64,000 nt of DNA, taken from Mycobacteroides sp. CBMA 271. GTDB lineage: Bacteria; Actinomycetota; Actinomycetes; Mycobacteriales; Mycobacteriaceae. Made by a program: the position numbers and the translations under genes. The first letter of the stretch is position 1. Each line of letters begins with the position of its first letter. The stretch lies in assembly GCF_009729205.1 (NCBI RefSeq), contig NZ_VTHB01000001.1, forward strand, positions 124,001 to 188,000, in the 5' to 3' direction. The notes below the pieces were generated by a model that was not told where the DNA came from, made no database searches, and saw only the letters and a list, made by a program, of their open reading frames with translations. Below, piece after piece: positions 55,325 through 64,000 of this stretch.

Positions 55325-56983
55325 TTACTCCACACCGATGTGTACGACGTCGGTGTGTTGACCGGTGCCGTAGATCATCACCTCGACACCGCCGTGGTGC
55401 GATCGGATGTGCTCGACCAGTGCCTCGGCAAGCGAATCATCCACACCTTCGGACAACAAGACCGTCACCAACTCCCCGCCGGAAGACAACATTATGCTCA
55501 CCAAAGCCTTTGTGGCATTGGCAATATCGTGGTTCAGAACCAAAACCTCGTCACCGATGATGCCCATCGCATCCCCGGGCTCGCAGGTCCCGGACCAGGT
55601 GAGCGCACGCTCGGTGGCCACCCGCACCAACCCGAACCGAGTAGCACCCGCCGCACGCGCCATGGTGTAGCTGTCGTCGACGGCCATCCGTTCCGGATCA
55701 TGCACCGCCAGCGCCGCCAACCCCTGCGCCATGGACGCCGCGGGCAGCGGAATTACCGTGATTCCCCACCCACGCGCCGCCGCGCAGACCGCCACCAGCT
55801 CCTCGGGTGGCATCAAACCGTTGGGCAACACCATGATTTGGTGCGCGCCGCTGTCAACCACCGCGTCCAGTAGACGTTTCGCGCTTGCCGGGGGCTCGTC
55901 GACCCGCAGCACCTGAGCCCCCTCGCTGGAGAACAGCGCCGCCGCTCCATCGCCTTCGGCTAGCGCCAGTACCCGGCGGTGCCGATGCCGTCCGTCATGA
56001 TGGCCGCCGCCGACATCACCGCGCAGGGAGGAAATCTGAATCGACTGCGGGACACCAAATTTTATGCCCGCCTCAATGGCCGCGCCGGCGTCGTTGACGT
56101 GGGCGTGCACCGAGTGGCCCATCTCGCCGTCGCCGGCGATGGCCACCGAGTCGCCCATCTCGTCGAGCTGGGTACGCAGGTCGGCGATCTGCAGCTCGTC
56201 GCACCCGCACAGCAGATACATCACCTCAAACTCCGGTGGCAGCTCGCGTGGCGGGTCGAGGTTCAGACCGCGTGACCCGCCACCGGGTCCGGCCACCCAT
56301 ACCTGCGAGGCCGCGCTCTTCGGGGGCGACGGGCTGTACTCGCGGCGATTCGGCAGCTCCCCGGCCACCACCGACACCAAGGCATCGAGGATGACCACCA
56401 GACCCCGGGCCCCGGCGTCCACCACACCGTTGTCGGCAAGCACATCGAGTTGCTTGGGCGTCTTCTCCAGGGCGGCCACTGCAGCTTCCGCCGCGGTGTT
56501 AACGATCCGACCGAGCTCGTCGTCACCGCCGTCGGCGTGCACACCGTCGGCGGCATCGGCGGCGGCCTGCAGCACCGAGACGATGGTGCCCTCGACGGGC
56601 GTGCTCATCGAGGCGATGACGAACTGTGATGCCTGATGCAGCCCGCGACGCACCACCACAGCCCCGATGGCGTCGTGGTCGGCGGCGGCATCGGCAATCC
56701 CCCGCACGATCTGCGACAGAATGACTCCCGAATTCCCCCGGGCACCGTGCACGGCCCCACGGGCCAGGGCTGCGGCGACCTGCGCGATGGTCGAGCCGTC
56801 ATCCAGCGCCTCGGCGGCGTTGACCGCCGATCGCATGGTGAACAGCATGTTGGTACCGGTATCGGCGTCGGCGACCGGGAACACGTTCAGCCGGTTGATT
56901 TCGTCGCTACGTGCGATCAACCCCTCGACGGAGGCACGCGCCCATTCGAGCAGCGCAGCGCTGTCCAGAACCGAGAGCTGCAT
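55325..56983 (-). CDS. DAK2-domain kinase (fatty acid kinase-like)
   Basis: A 552-residue protein. The N-terminal DAK2/DhaL domain has the ATP-metal loop NRLNVFPVADADTGTNML and HGARGNSGVILSQIVRG. The C-terminal DegV-like/FakA region includes SVHAHVNDAG and IMVLPNGLMPPEEL. Proteins of this type are FakA-like kinases that phosphorylate fatty acids bound by a DegV protein, or act as dihydroxyacetone-kinase relatives. Between rpmB (divergent) and recG as in many actinobacteria (Rv2974c). Confidence 0.85.
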   Translation of the reverse strand: MQLSVLDSAALLEWARASVEGLIARSDEINRLNVFPVADADTGTNMLFTMRSAVNAAEALDDGSTIAQVAAALARGAVHGARGNSGVILSQIVRGIADAAADHDAIGAVVVRRGLHQASQFVIASMSTPVEGTIVSVLQAAADAADGVHADGGDDELGRIVNTAAEAAVAALEKTPKQLDVLADNGVVDAGARGLVVILDALVSVVAGELPNRREYSPSPPKSAASQVWVAGPGGGSRGLNLDPPRELPPEFEVMYLLCGCDELQIADLRTQLDEMGDSVAIAGDGEMGHSVHAHVNDAGAAIEAGIKFGVPQSIQISSLRGDVGGGHHDGRHRHRRVLALAEGDGAAALFSSEGAQVLRVDEPPASAKRLLDAVVDSGAHQIMVLPNGLMPPEELVAVCAAARGWGITVIPLPAASMAQGLAALAVHDPERMAVDDSYTMARAAGATRFGLVRVATERALTWSGTCEPGDAMGIIGDEVLVLNHDIANATKALVSIMLSSGGELVTVLLSEGVDDSLAEALVEHIRSHHGGVEVMIYGTGQHTDVVHIGVE

Positions 56984-57020
56984 GTGAGAAGCCTATCTGC
57001 GGGAGCTGACACGACCGATT

Positions 57021-57050
57021 TTGGTGTTCACAGGCCGGTCGGGCTATTCT
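57021..57050 (+). promoter_or_regulatory. Candidate sigma-70 promoter of rpmB
   Basis: TTGGTG at 57021-57026 and TATTCT at 57045-57050 with an 18-bp spacer, 64 bp before the rpmB start. A GAGGAG ribosome binding site follows at about 57102-57107. Confidence 0.4.
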
Positions 57051-57113
57051 TGCAGGGTTGTGGGCCACCCTGAACAGGTCGTTGGCCAGAATCGAGAGTT
57101 TGAGGAGTTCACT

Positions 57114-57311
57114 ATGGCTGCCGTCTGCGACGTGTGCGGCAAGGGACCCGGCTTCGGTAAGTCGGTTTCGCACTCGCATCGGCGTACCAACCGTCGTTGG
57201 AACCCGAACATCCAGACGGTGCACGCCGTCAGCTCCCCCGGTGGCAACAAGCAGCGCGTTAACGCCTGCACCTCCTGCATCAAGGCCGGCAAGGTCGTCC
57301 GCGGCGCGTAA
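57114..57311 (+). CDS. rpmB: 50S ribosomal protein L28
   Basis: A 65-residue L28 from ATG 57114 with GAGGAG upstream. [30 protein letters not shown] and the C-terminal [13 protein letters not shown]. Both CxxC pairs are present, so this is the zinc-binding (C+) form that is expressed when zinc is plentiful. It stands just before the enoyl-CoA hydratase gene and divergent from DAK2-recG. Confidence 0.95.
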   Translation: MAAVCDVCGKGPGFGKSVSHSHRRTNRRWNPNIQTVHAVSSPGGNKQRVNACTSCIKAGKVVRGA

Positions 57312-57316
57312 GCGGC

Positions 57317-58093
57317 GTGACCTCCGTGTCTTCTGATTACGTCGCCGTTCGTGGCGGCGTACTGCACATCACCATCGCCACTGCGGCGGCCGGTACCTCG
57401 CTGGATTTCGCGGGTGTCGACGCCGCAGTTCCGGTCCTCAAAGACCTGCCTGCCGACGTCGGTGCCATCCTGTTGACCAGTAGCGGACCCAACTTCTGCG
57501 CGGGTGGCAATGTACGCGACTTCGCCTCCGCTGAGGATCGCCAAGCCAAGCTCGATGAGCTCGCCGGCCGTCTCCATGACTTCGTCCGCGCGGTGGAAGC
57601 CGCCGATCGTCCGGTTGTCGCCTCGGTGCACGGGTGGGCCGCCGGTGGCGGTCTGAGTCTGGTGCTGCTGGCCGATATCGCGATCGGTGGCGAGTCCACC
57701 AAACTGCGCGCCGCTTATCCGGGTATCGGGTACTCCTCTGACGGCGGCATGTCCTGGGCGCTGCCCCGGGTCGTCGGCAAGGCCCGTGCCGCGGACATCC
57801 TGCTTACCGATCGGATCGTGGAGGCGCCGGAGGCTCTATCCATCGGGCTGCTGAGCCGCGTGGTTGCCGACGCCGAGGTGCAGTCTACCGCCGTGGCCAC
57901 CGCCGAGAAGCTGGCTGCCGGTCCTCGCGAGGCGCAGAACCGCATCCGTCGTCTGCTGCGCCTGAGCGCCACCAACACACTCGACGCCCAGCTGGATCTG
58001 GAGCAGGCCAGCATCGCCGAAGCCTCGGTCAGCCCGACGGGTATCGAGGGTGTCGACGCCTTCGTCGGCAAGCGCAAGCCTGTCTGGCCCTAG
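57317..58093 (+). CDS. Enoyl-CoA hydratase/isomerase family protein
   Basis: A 258-residue crotonase-fold enzyme. GPNFCAGGNVRDFAS forms the first oxyanion segment, and VHGWAAGGGLSLVLLADIAI the second. Catalytic glutamates of true hydratases are not obvious (GYSSDGGMSWALP replaces the usual E-containing segments), so an isomerase or thioesterase-like activity is possible. Starts 5 bp after rpmB, possibly co-transcribed. Confidence 0.85.
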   Translation: MTSVSSDYVAVRGGVLHITIATAAAGTSLDFAGVDAAVPVLKDLPADVGAILLTSSGPNFCAGGNVRDFASAEDRQAKLDELAGRLHDFVRAVEAADRPVVASVHGWAAGGGLSLVLLADIAIGGESTKLRAAYPGIGYSSDGGMSWALPRVVGKARAADILLTDRIVEAPEALSIGLLSRVVADAEVQSTAVATAEKLAAGPREAQNRIRRLLRLSATNTLDAQLDLEQASIAEASVSPTGIEGVDAFVGKRKPVWP

Positions 58094-58107
58094 CCTCGTT
58101 CGGTAGC

Positions 58108-58221
58108 CTTCGCGCGGGCGCTCATCTCCGTTCGACGGTCTTCGCGCGGGCGCTCATCTCCGTTCGACGGTCTTCGCGCGGGCGCTCATCTCCGTTCGAC
58201 GGTCTTCGCGCGGGCGCTCAT
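58108..58221 (-). repeat. Four tandem copies of the dispersed repeat, 32-bp period
   Basis: CTTCGCGCGGGCGCTCAT at 58108, 58140, 58172 and 58204, separated by identical 14-bp linkers (CTCCGTTCGACGGT). The last copy contains the stop codon of the lipase gene (58218-58220). Units and linkers are identical, so the expansion is recent. Confidence 0.9.
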
Positions 58222-59468
58222 CCCAACAGCTTCTTGCGAATCCAGTTCATCACCCACGGGATCGCGACCATGTCCGCGGTGATGTGTTCTCCGGGCAACG
58301 CCCAGTAGTCGACATCGGCACCGTTGGCACGCCAGGTGTCTCGCAACGCCAACACACCCTCCTCGGGAATGAACAGGTCGCCGACCGCCTTGCTCCGCGA
58401 ACCGTGATACAGCAGCACCGGCATGGTCGGCGTGAGATCGCCCGGTCGGTTCGCCGTGATGACGTGCCGACCCAGCTCTGATTCGAACGGTGCCTCGATG
58501 GCAGACAGTAGGTCCAGGTCGAATCGCAGCAGACCCGCCGCGGCCAGCGGGGGCTGCGGCATGTTCTTCGCGCGGATCGCGCAGTACAGCGCAAAGTCAC
58601 CGAAAATCTGTACCAGTTCCGGGAATTCGCGGGCCTGGCCGATGGTGGCCGCCGCGAAGAGCCCCGCACCCAGACCGCGGTTCATGCTGCCGTGCAGCAG
58701 AGCGTAGTCGGTGGGCGTGCCTCCGGCCGCCGCCGCCGCGAACCGCAGCTCTGGCGCATAGGTCGGCTGCAGCTGTGCCGCCCATACCGTGGCGATGGCG
58801 CCACCGCTATACCCGTGCATGACGATGGGCGAATCGGCGAGATCCGGACGCACCGAATGCATTCCGCGCACCGAATCCAGCACCGCGTGCCCCGCCATCT
58901 TCCCGGCCGCGTACGACATCCGGGGACCCTCGTGGTCGGGGAACAGCACGGCGTAGTTCTGCGCGGACAGAAATGGGAACATCGGCGGGTTATCCCGATA
59001 CCACAAGTTCGCCAATCGATATGAGGGCGTGAATTTGAGACCCAATGAATTGATGGCCTGGTTGCGCACCACCACCGGGCGTGGGCCGGGGCCATGCCAC
59101 GGGCGCTCCGGCTCGATCAATGCCGCGGTCACTGGGACAGCATTGCCCGCGGTATCGGTAGAGCGCACCATGATCCGTTGCATGGTGGCCTTGCGCAGCG
59201 GAAGTCGCGGCGAAACCTCATCGGTGCGGACGACTTCGCCCGGCTGCAGCAGGCTCAGATCGCCTGGGTCACTGTAGAAATCGTCACCGGTAATCGGGGT
59301 CGGCAGAATCGCCGAATACGGGTCGCCGCGCTCTTCCTCGGTGAGCCGACGGGCTGCCCAGTCGTTGAGCCGGTCCACTACGGCCGGAGTGCGCAATGCC
59401 GTTCCGCCGGTCACCAACGCGGCCGTCGCGCCACCTAGAGCGGCCAATGCCCCCGTTGACCAACGCAT
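58218..59468 (-). CDS. Secretory lipase-family protein
   Basis: A 416-residue alpha/beta hydrolase of the fungal-type secretory lipase (LIP) family. N-terminal hydrophobic signal (ALAALGGATAALVTGG), nucleophile VMHGYSGGAIATVW, Asp in MPVLLYHGSRSKAVGD region and His in LPGEHITADM. It likely hydrolyses acylglycerols outside the cytoplasm. Start ATG 59466-59468 overlaps the ung stop by one base (TAATG). Confidence 0.88.
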   Translation of the reverse strand: MRWSTGALAALGGATAALVTGGTALRTPAVVDRLNDWAARRLTEEERGDPYSAILPTPITGDDFYSDPGDLSLLQPGEVVRTDEVSPRLPLRKATMQRIMVRSTDTAGNAVPVTAALIEPERPWHGPGPRPVVVRNQAINSLGLKFTPSYRLANLWYRDNPPMFPFLSAQNYAVLFPDHEGPRMSYAAGKMAGHAVLDSVRGMHSVRPDLADSPIVMHGYSGGAIATVWAAQLQPTYAPELRFAAAAAGGTPTDYALLHGSMNRGLGAGLFAAATIGQAREFPELVQIFGDFALYCAIRAKNMPQPPLAAAGLLRFDLDLLSAIEAPFESELGRHVITANRPGDLTPTMPVLLYHGSRSKAVGDLFIPEEGVLALRDTWRANGADVDYWALPGEHITADMVAIPWVMNWIRKKLLG

Positions 59469-60148
59469 TACGGCAGCCGCCAGTCGATCGGCTGCGCGCC
59501 CAGCCGGGCCAACAGTTCGTTGGCCCGGCTAAAGGGCTTGGAGCCGAAGAACCCGCGCGAGGCGGACAACGGCGATGGATGCACCGATTCGATGGTGGGC
59601 ACACCGGGTCCCAGCATCGGCTTGAGTGTCGAGGCGTCTCGGCCCCACAGGATCGCGACCAGCGGGGTGTCGCGTGCGACAAGCGCGCGGATCGCGCGTT
59701 CGGTCACGATCTCCCACCCCTTGCCGCGATGCGACGCCGGCTCCCCGGGTCGCACCGTCAGCACCCTGTTCAGCAGCATGACGCCCTGCTGGGACCACGG
59801 CGTCAGATCGCCGTTGGCGGGCTTGGGCAGACCAAGATCGCTCTGATACTCCTGGAAGATGTTGGCCAGGCTGCGCGGCACCGGCCGCACATCGGCGGCC
59901 ACCGAAAAGCTCAGTCCCATGGCATGCCCGGGCGTCGGGTAGGGATCTTGCCCAACAATGAGCACCTTCACATCGGCCAACGGATAGGAGAAGGCGCGCA
60001 GCACATTTGCCCCCGCGGGCAGATATCCGCGTCCCGAGGAATTCTCGTCGCGCAGGAAGTCCCCCATCGCCGTCACCTGATCGGCAACGGGTCCCAGCGC
60101 ATCGGCCCAACCGGGATCGAGCAGCTCGGCAAGAGGTCGGGCGGTCAC
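59468..60148 (-). CDS. ung: Uracil-DNA glycosylase
   Basis: A 226-residue family 1 UNG. Water-activating motif [17 protein letters not shown] (Asp68), substrate-binding LLNRVLTV and the C-terminal [11 protein letters not shown] leucine-loop motif. It removes uracil from DNA. Sits between thiL and the lipase gene as in M. tuberculosis (Rv2976c-Rv2977c). Confidence 0.96.
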   Translation of the reverse strand: MTARPLAELLDPGWADALGPVADQVTAMGDFLRDENSSGRGYLPAGANVLRAFSYPLADVKVLIVGQDPYPTPGHAMGLSFSVAADVRPVPRSLANIFQEYQSDLGLPKPANGDLTPWSQQGVMLLNRVLTVRPGEPASHRGKGWEIVTERAIRALVARDTPLVAILWGRDASTLKPMLGPGVPTIESVHPSPLSASRGFFGSKPFSRANELLARLGAQPIDWRLP

Positions 60149-60170
60149 GGAGAGTCAACTTAGCGGACGG

Positions 60171-60220
60171 ATGAGCCGCTTGCGCGAAGACCTCGGCTTG
60201 GATGAGCCGCTTGCGCGAAG
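60171..60220 (+). repeat. Tandem pair of the dispersed repeat between thiL and ung
   Basis: ATGAGCCGCTTGCGCGAAG at 60171-60189 and 60202-60220, 31-bp period with a GACCTCGGCTTGG linker. Together they fill most of the gap between ung start and thiL stop. Confidence 0.85.
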
Positions 60221-60223
60221 ACA

Positions 60224-61174
60224 TCAGGCGAACGAGTCCCATCCAGCCTGTTTTGTCCAGGGTCTGCCGTCCACCGTCACTGTGCTCTCCCCGGGAATGC
60301 CCGCCCGCACCCCGCCGACGACGGTCCAGCCCGCCGGGACGGTTCCCGGAAATGTCGCGACCAGTGCGTGATTCTCTCCGCCGGTCAAGATCCACTCCCA
60401 CGGATCGGCGCCCAGCAGGCCCGCCGCGCCGGCCAGCGGCGGCAGGTACACCTCCAGGTTCGGCGACCTCAGGTCGATGTGAACCGCACTCGATTCCGCA
60501 ATGTGCCTCAGATCGGCCAACAGCCCGTCGGAGACATCGGTCATCGCGGTGGCTCCGGCCAGCGCGGCCACGGGTCCCTGTCCGTACGGCGGGGCCGGTA
60601 CCAGGTGCACCCGTCGCAGCTCGGGGAACTCGTCAATCTCTTCCTGCCACAACCGGAAACCCGCCGCCGAGGTACCCAGCGCACCGCACACGGCGACCGT
60701 ATCCCCCGCTGCCGCCGTACTGCGGGTCACCGGTGCGCGGCCCTGCAGGTTGCCGAGCGCCGTCACCGAGATCACCAGTTCGCGGGAGGCAACCAGATCA
60801 CCGCCCGCGATCGAGGCCTGGATCGCCGCCGCCTCGGCCCACATTCCTTCGTTGAGCTGCTCAAGGAACGCGACATCGGTCTCGACGGGCGCACCCACCG
60901 CCACCACCAAGGCCGTGACCCGTCCACCCATGGCCTCGATATCTGCGGCGTTCTGCGCCACCGCCTTTCGGCCGATATCCACCGGCAATGACCAATCGAG
61001 CCGGAAATGTCTGTCCTGCACCAACATATCCGTGGAGACCACAACACGGCCGTCCGACGCGGCGACCACTGCGGCGTCATCTCCCGGACCGAGGTGGATC
61101 TCGGGGCCGAGCGCACGTCCCGCGGTAAGGCGGCTGATCACGCCGAACTCGCCGGTATCGCCCAGATTTGGCAC
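60224..61174 (-). CDS. thiL: Thiamine-monophosphate kinase
   Basis: A 316-residue ThiL/PurM-fold kinase from GTG 61172-61174 (VPNLGDTGEFGVI). Motifs LGPGDDAAVV, STDMLVQDRHFRLDW, the NAADIEAMGG metal loop, TDVSDGLLADL and WILTGGENHALVA are all present. It phosphorylates TMP to thiamine pyrophosphate. A longer in-frame start overlaps the divergent DUF3515 gene. Confidence 0.95.
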   Translation of the reverse strand: MPNLGDTGEFGVISRLTAGRALGPEIHLGPGDDAAVVAASDGRVVVSTDMLVQDRHFRLDWSLPVDIGRKAVAQNAADIEAMGGRVTALVVAVGAPVETDVAFLEQLNEGMWAEAAAIQASIAGGDLVASRELVISVTALGNLQGRAPVTRSTAAAGDTVAVCGALGTSAAGFRLWQEEIDEFPELRRVHLVPAPPYGQGPVAALAGATAMTDVSDGLLADLRHIAESSAVHIDLRSPNLEVYLPPLAGAAGLLGADPWEWILTGGENHALVATFPGTVPAGWTVVGGVRAGIPGESTVTVDGRPWTKQAGWDSFA

Positions 61175-61191
61175 TCGGTTAGTGTAGGCCC

Positions 61192-61734
61192 GTGCAATCC
61201 GAAGACGGCCCGCCACGCAAGCTCCTCATCGGGATCGCGGTTTTCGGCGCGATCGCAGTCCTGGCGGTCCTCTTCGGGGTTCTGAAATACGCGCACTTGC
61301 GCGATGACTCGCGACCAATCGTGGTGCCAGACATCCCATCACCACAAGCGAATTCACCAAAATGCATAGACATGAGCAAGGCCTACCCCGTTGGTATGGC
61401 GGGCGACTGGAAACGGGTCGAGATCGTGCAACCCGCACCTGCTTCGGTCGCCGCATGGCGCCGGGGCAACGATTCGGTGGTCGCGCGCTGCGGAGTCGAC
61501 CGGCCGGCCGAGTTCGCCGTCGGCACCTCGGTGGCGCAGGTCAACGGGGTGCAGTGGTTCCGGGTCACCGATGCGGCAATCGGGGTGACCACCTGGTTCG
61601 CGGTCGACCGTGGCGTCTACATCGCGCTGACGACACCGGACAGTTCGGGTTCAGAGCCGTTGACGGAGATGTCCAACGCGATCACCAAGGTGCTGCCCGC
61701 CGTAACACCCGATCCGGCGCCACTACCGCGCTGA
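61192..61734 (+). CDS. DUF3515 membrane-anchored protein
   Basis: A 180-residue protein from GTG 61192. One N-terminal membrane helix (about 10-30), then an external domain with two cysteines (PKCIDMSKAYP, VARCGVDRPAEF) and VNGVQWFRVTD, typical of DUF3515, a family confined largely to actinobacteria (Rv2980 position between thiL and ddl). Function unknown. 17 bp separates its start from the divergent thiL. Confidence 0.85.
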   Translation: MQSEDGPPRKLLIGIAVFGAIAVLAVLFGVLKYAHLRDDSRPIVVPDIPSPQANSPKCIDMSKAYPVGMAGDWKRVEIVQPAPASVAAWRRGNDSVVARCGVDRPAEFAVGTSVAQVNGVQWFRVTDAAIGVTTWFAVDRGVYIALTTPDSSGSEPLTEMSNAITKVLPAVTPDPAPLPR

Positions 61735-61753
61735 ACTACCTCGCTCCAACGCT

Positions 61754-61801
61754 CTTCGCGCAAGCACTCATCAAACCAACGCTCTTCGCGCAAGCACTCA
61801 T
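61754..61801 (-). repeat. Tandem pair of the dispersed repeat at the ddl stop
   Basis: CTTCGCGCAAGCACTCAT at 61754-61771 and 61784-61801, 30-bp period. The second copy contains the ddl stop codon (61798-61800). Linker CAAACCAACGCT. Confidence 0.85.
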
Positions 61802-62916
61802 CGCAGCCCCGTGCCGCGCGCTAGCGCGGTGCGCACCATCGCATCCAGCAGTGCCGGGTAATCCACGCCGCTGGCCGCCCACATCCGGGGATACATCGAA
61901 ATCGTGGTGAATCCGGGCATCGTGTTGATCTCGTTGATCAACGGACCGTCCTCAGTGAGGAAGAAGTCCACCCGCGCCAGCCCCTGGCAGTCGATCGCCC
62001 GGAACGCCGCCACCGCGAGTTCGCGGATCTGGTCGCTCGCCGCGTCGTCGACCTTGGCCGGCACGTCCAGTTCGGCGGTGTTATCCAAATACTTGGTCTC
62101 GAAGTCATAAAAGGCGGGCGCACCCGTCTCACCCTCATGCACTCCCTCGACCCGAATCTCGCCGAGCACGCTGGCCCGGACGTCCCCGTCCGGGAACTCC
62201 AGCACCCCGCACTCCACCTCACGCCCGACGATCGCGGCCTCGATGATCACCTTCGGATCGAACTGGCGCGCGTGCTCAATGGCCGCCGGTAACGCCTCCC
62301 ACGTCAGCACGCGAGACACCCCGATCGACGACCCGCCACGGGCCGGCTTGACGAACACCGGCAGCCCCAGGTCCTCTCGCTGATCCAGCGTCAGCGTGGC
62401 GTCACGGGGACGAATCACGGCGTACTTGCCGATCGGAAGTCCCTCGGCGGCCAGCAGTTTCTTGGTGAACTCTTTGTCCATGCCGGCCGCGCTCGCGAGC
62501 ACACCGGCGCCCACATAGGGCACCCCGGCGAGTTCCAGCAGCCCCTGAATAGTGCCGTCCTCGCCGTAAGGCCCGTGCAGAACGGGGAACACCACGTCCA
62601 CCGATGCCAGCACCTGACCGGCTGCGTTCGAATCGACGTTCACCAGTTGCCCCGCGCGCCGCGGGTCGGTGGCGAGCACCAGTTCGGTCCCGGAGGCGTC
62701 ACTGACCTGCGGAAGAGTGCGATCACTGATCGACAACTGCGCCGGGTCGCCGTCGGTCAAGACCCAGCCGCCCTCGGGGGTTACCCCGACCGCGACCACC
62801 TCATAGGTGTCCTGATCGAGATTGCGCAGAATGCTGCCGGCGGACACGCAGGAGATCGCGTGCTCGCTACTGCGCCCGCCGAAGACGAGCGCGACCTTGA
62901 TCCGGGAGGCGTTCAC
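61798..62916 (-). CDS. ddl: D-alanine-D-alanine ligase
   Basis: A 372-residue ATP-grasp ligase. [20 protein letters not shown] at the N-terminus, [29 protein letters not shown] and the metal-binding [17 protein letters not shown] are classical. It joins two D-alanines for peptidoglycan and is the target of D-cycloserine together with alanine racemase. Start ATG 62914-62916. Confidence 0.97.
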   Translation of the reverse strand: MNASRIKVALVFGGRSSEHAISCVSAGSILRNLDQDTYEVVAVGVTPEGGWVLTDGDPAQLSISDRTLPQVSDASGTELVLATDPRRAGQLVNVDSNAAGQVLASVDVVFPVLHGPYGEDGTIQGLLELAGVPYVGAGVLASAAGMDKEFTKKLLAAEGLPIGKYAVIRPRDATLTLDQREDLGLPVFVKPARGGSSIGVSRVLTWEALPAAIEHARQFDPKVIIEAAIVGREVECGVLEFPDGDVRASVLGEIRVEGVHEGETGAPAFYDFETKYLDNTAELDVPAKVDDAASDQIRELAVAAFRAIDCQGLARVDFFLTEDGPLINEINTMPGFTTISMYPRMWAASGVDYPALLDAMVRTALARGTGLR

Positions 62917-62934
62917 GGCTTAAGACCGTACCGG

Positions 62935-64000
62935 CTATCGGATCCCGGCGAGCGCGGCCTCGACGTCGGCCAGCAGATCGTCGGTGTCCTCGATGCCCAG
63001 CGAGATGCGTGCGAACCCCTCCGGTACTGCGTCTCCCCAGCGCGCCCGGCGATCCACCGAGGTGTGCACACCACCGAAACTCGTCGATGCCGCCAACAGC
63101 TCACTCCCCTGTACCAACGCGTGCACGGCGTCGGCGTCGGACAGCTCGATCGACACCAAGGAGCCGAACCGGCTCATTTGGGCGGTCGCCACCCGATGGG
63201 ATGGGTCGCTCGCGAGCCCCGGATAGCGCACCGCGGACACCGTCGGATGTTCGCGCAGCATTGTTGCCAATGCGAGTGCGTTCTGGCATTGGCGCTCGAA
63301 GCGCAGCCCGGCGGTGGCGAGACTGCGCGCTCCCAGCCAGGCTTCGAATGGCCCCAGGATCGCTCCCGCCCGGGACCGTTCCTGCGCGACGGCCGATACG
63401 AGGTCCTCACGCGTTCCCGCGACATATCCGGCGATGAGATCGCTGTGGCCCGACAGTGCCTTCGTCGCGCTGGCCACCACCAGATCGGCACCCAACTCCA
63501 GCGGGAGCTGTCCCATCGGGGTGGCGGTGGTGTTGTCCACCACCAGGACGCCACCACCCGCGTGTGTCTTCCGCGCCAGCAGCGCTAGGTCGACGACGTC
63601 CAGGCGCGGATTCGAGGGCGTCTCCGCCAACACCACATCGGCCTGGCTTGCGATCTCGACTATGTCTCTCGAGCTTGCCGCGATCACATTGATTCCTAGC
63701 GCTGCAAGGTTTTCCGTTGCATAGCGCGCAGTCTGGTAGTAACCGTCGGCCGGGACCACCAGCGTCTGCCCGGGCCGCACCAAGGCCCGCAGCGTCGAGG
63801 CAATCGCCCCCATCCCCGAGCCGAACACCAGCGCGCTGTCGGCGTGCTCCAGTGTCGCCAAACCCGATTCCCATTGTCGCCAACTGGGATTGGAGGCCCG
63901 CCCGTAGGTGTCGAGAGTGTCGTCCTCGGGCACGGGCAGATGGTACGCGGATGCGAACACCGGTCCCGCGAGAAATGGTTGCCCCGCAACGGGTTCGGCG
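62935..64000 (-). CDS. Cystathionine gamma-lyase/synthase-like PLP enzyme (5' end outside window)
   Basis: A trans-sulfuration enzyme of which at least 355 codons are present; the frame continues past the window edge (upstream residues EPVAGQPFLAGPVFAS), so the true start is missing. Motifs: YGRASNPSWRQWESGLATLE, GSGMGAIASTLRAL (PLP phosphate), VVDNTTATPMGQLPLELGAD and the PLP-lysine in VVASATKALSGHSD. It cleaves or forms C-S bonds in cystathionine-type substrates. A GTG at 63960 is an internal candidate but would cut the N-terminal arm. 18 bp upstream of ddl. Confidence 0.88.
   Translation of the reverse strand, partial: AEPVAGQPFLAGPVFASAYHLPVPEDDTLDTYGRASNPSWRQWESGLATLEHADSALVFGSGMGAIASTLRALVRPGQTLVVPADGYYQTARYATENLAALGINVIAASSRDIVEIASQADVVLAETPSNPRLDVVDLALLARKTHAGGGVLVVDNTTATPMGQLPLELGADLVVASATKALSGHSDLIAGYVAGTREDLVSAVAQERSRAGAILGPFEAWLGARSLATAGLRFERQCQNALALATMLREHPTVSAVRYPGLASDPSHRVATAQMSRFGSLVSIELSDADAVHALVQGSELLAASTSFGGVHTSVDRRARWGDAVPEGFARISLGIEDTDDLLADVEAALAGIR

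Noticed and set aside
58108..58221. CRISPR-like array
   Set aside because: Repeat period is 32 bp, but the would-be spacers are identical to each other and short, and there are no cas genes. It is a tandem repeat.

Overview
The window is a stretch of a high-GC actinobacterial chromosome. Gene content and order point to a mycobacterium, most likely a rapid grower of the Mycobacteroides (abscessus/chelonae) group. The reasons are the conserved mycobacterial block ffh / glnD-glnB-amt / ftsY / smc-acyP-osmC / fpg-rnc-DUF177-sepIVA / coaD-rsmD-pyc-VKOR-DsbA-lipN / HNH-recG-DAK2 / ung-thiL-DUF3515-ddlA, mycobacterial hallmarks (SepIVA, VKOR-DsbA pair, cutinase, F420/flavin luciferase-like enzymes), and absence of the PDIM/PGL lipid locus that separates sepIVA from coaD in M. 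tuberculosis. The species is an inference; there is no rRNA, tRNA, prophage, transposase or CRISPR array in the window.

Layout. 1-6 kb: end of a membrane protein, an NTF2-like/thioesterase divergent pair, a luciferase-like monooxygenase, an unusual 716-residue trypsin-like protease fused to an S1/P1-type nuclease or phospholipase C domain, and a DD-carboxypeptidase. 6-16 kb: amidohydrolase-ffh, a decayed patch with a frameshifted DUF4926 gene, the amt-glnB-glnD nitrogen operon behind a recognisable GlnR box, ftsY and a type 2 IPP isomerase. 16-19.4 kb: a thiol-redox pair (MPT53-like and CcdA), a 37-residue metallothionein-like protein, a luciferase-like enzyme, and a lipoprotein gene lying between two copies of the smc 3' end. 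19.4-36 kb: smc-acyP-osmC, the whole kdpFABCDE potassium system (with an extra micro-ORF before kdpF), then fpg-rnc-DUF177-sepIVA-coaD. 36-39 kb: accessory genes including a low-GC MpaB-like oxygenase and a secreted GPL-repeat protein. 39-46 kb: rsmD, pyruvate carboxylase, VKOR, DsbA-like protein, LipN-like hydrolase. 46-52.4 kb: accessory oxidoreductases, a TetR switch with two operators, a cutinase, and a TetR / ferredoxin / P450 / NTF2-like module. 52.4-64 kb: secreted HNH nuclease, recG, DAK2 kinase, rpmB, enoyl-CoA hydratase, lipase, ung, thiL, DUF3515, ddl and a trans-sulfuration enzyme running off the end.

Recurrent architecture. Genes are packed with 4-bp stop/start overlaps. Two overlaps (mpt53-ccdA and pyc-rsmD) read CTGA and imply CTG start codons. 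Several divergent pairs begin within a few bases of each other or overlap. A short dispersed repeat, consensus near ATGAGC(C)GCTTGCGCGAAG, occurs in at least six gene junctions, often in tandem with a 30-32 bp period, and sometimes supplies stop or start codons.

Physiology. The core genes cover nitrogen signalling (Amt-PII-GlnD), protein export (Ffh, FtsY), chromosome condensation (SMC), DNA repair (Fpg, Ung, RecG), envelope growth (SepIVA, DD-carboxypeptidase, Ddl), extracytoplasmic disulfide chemistry (VKOR-DsbA, MPT53-CcdA), potassium homeostasis (Kdp) and anaplerosis (Pyc). The accessory genes are mostly redox enzymes with their own TetR regulators.
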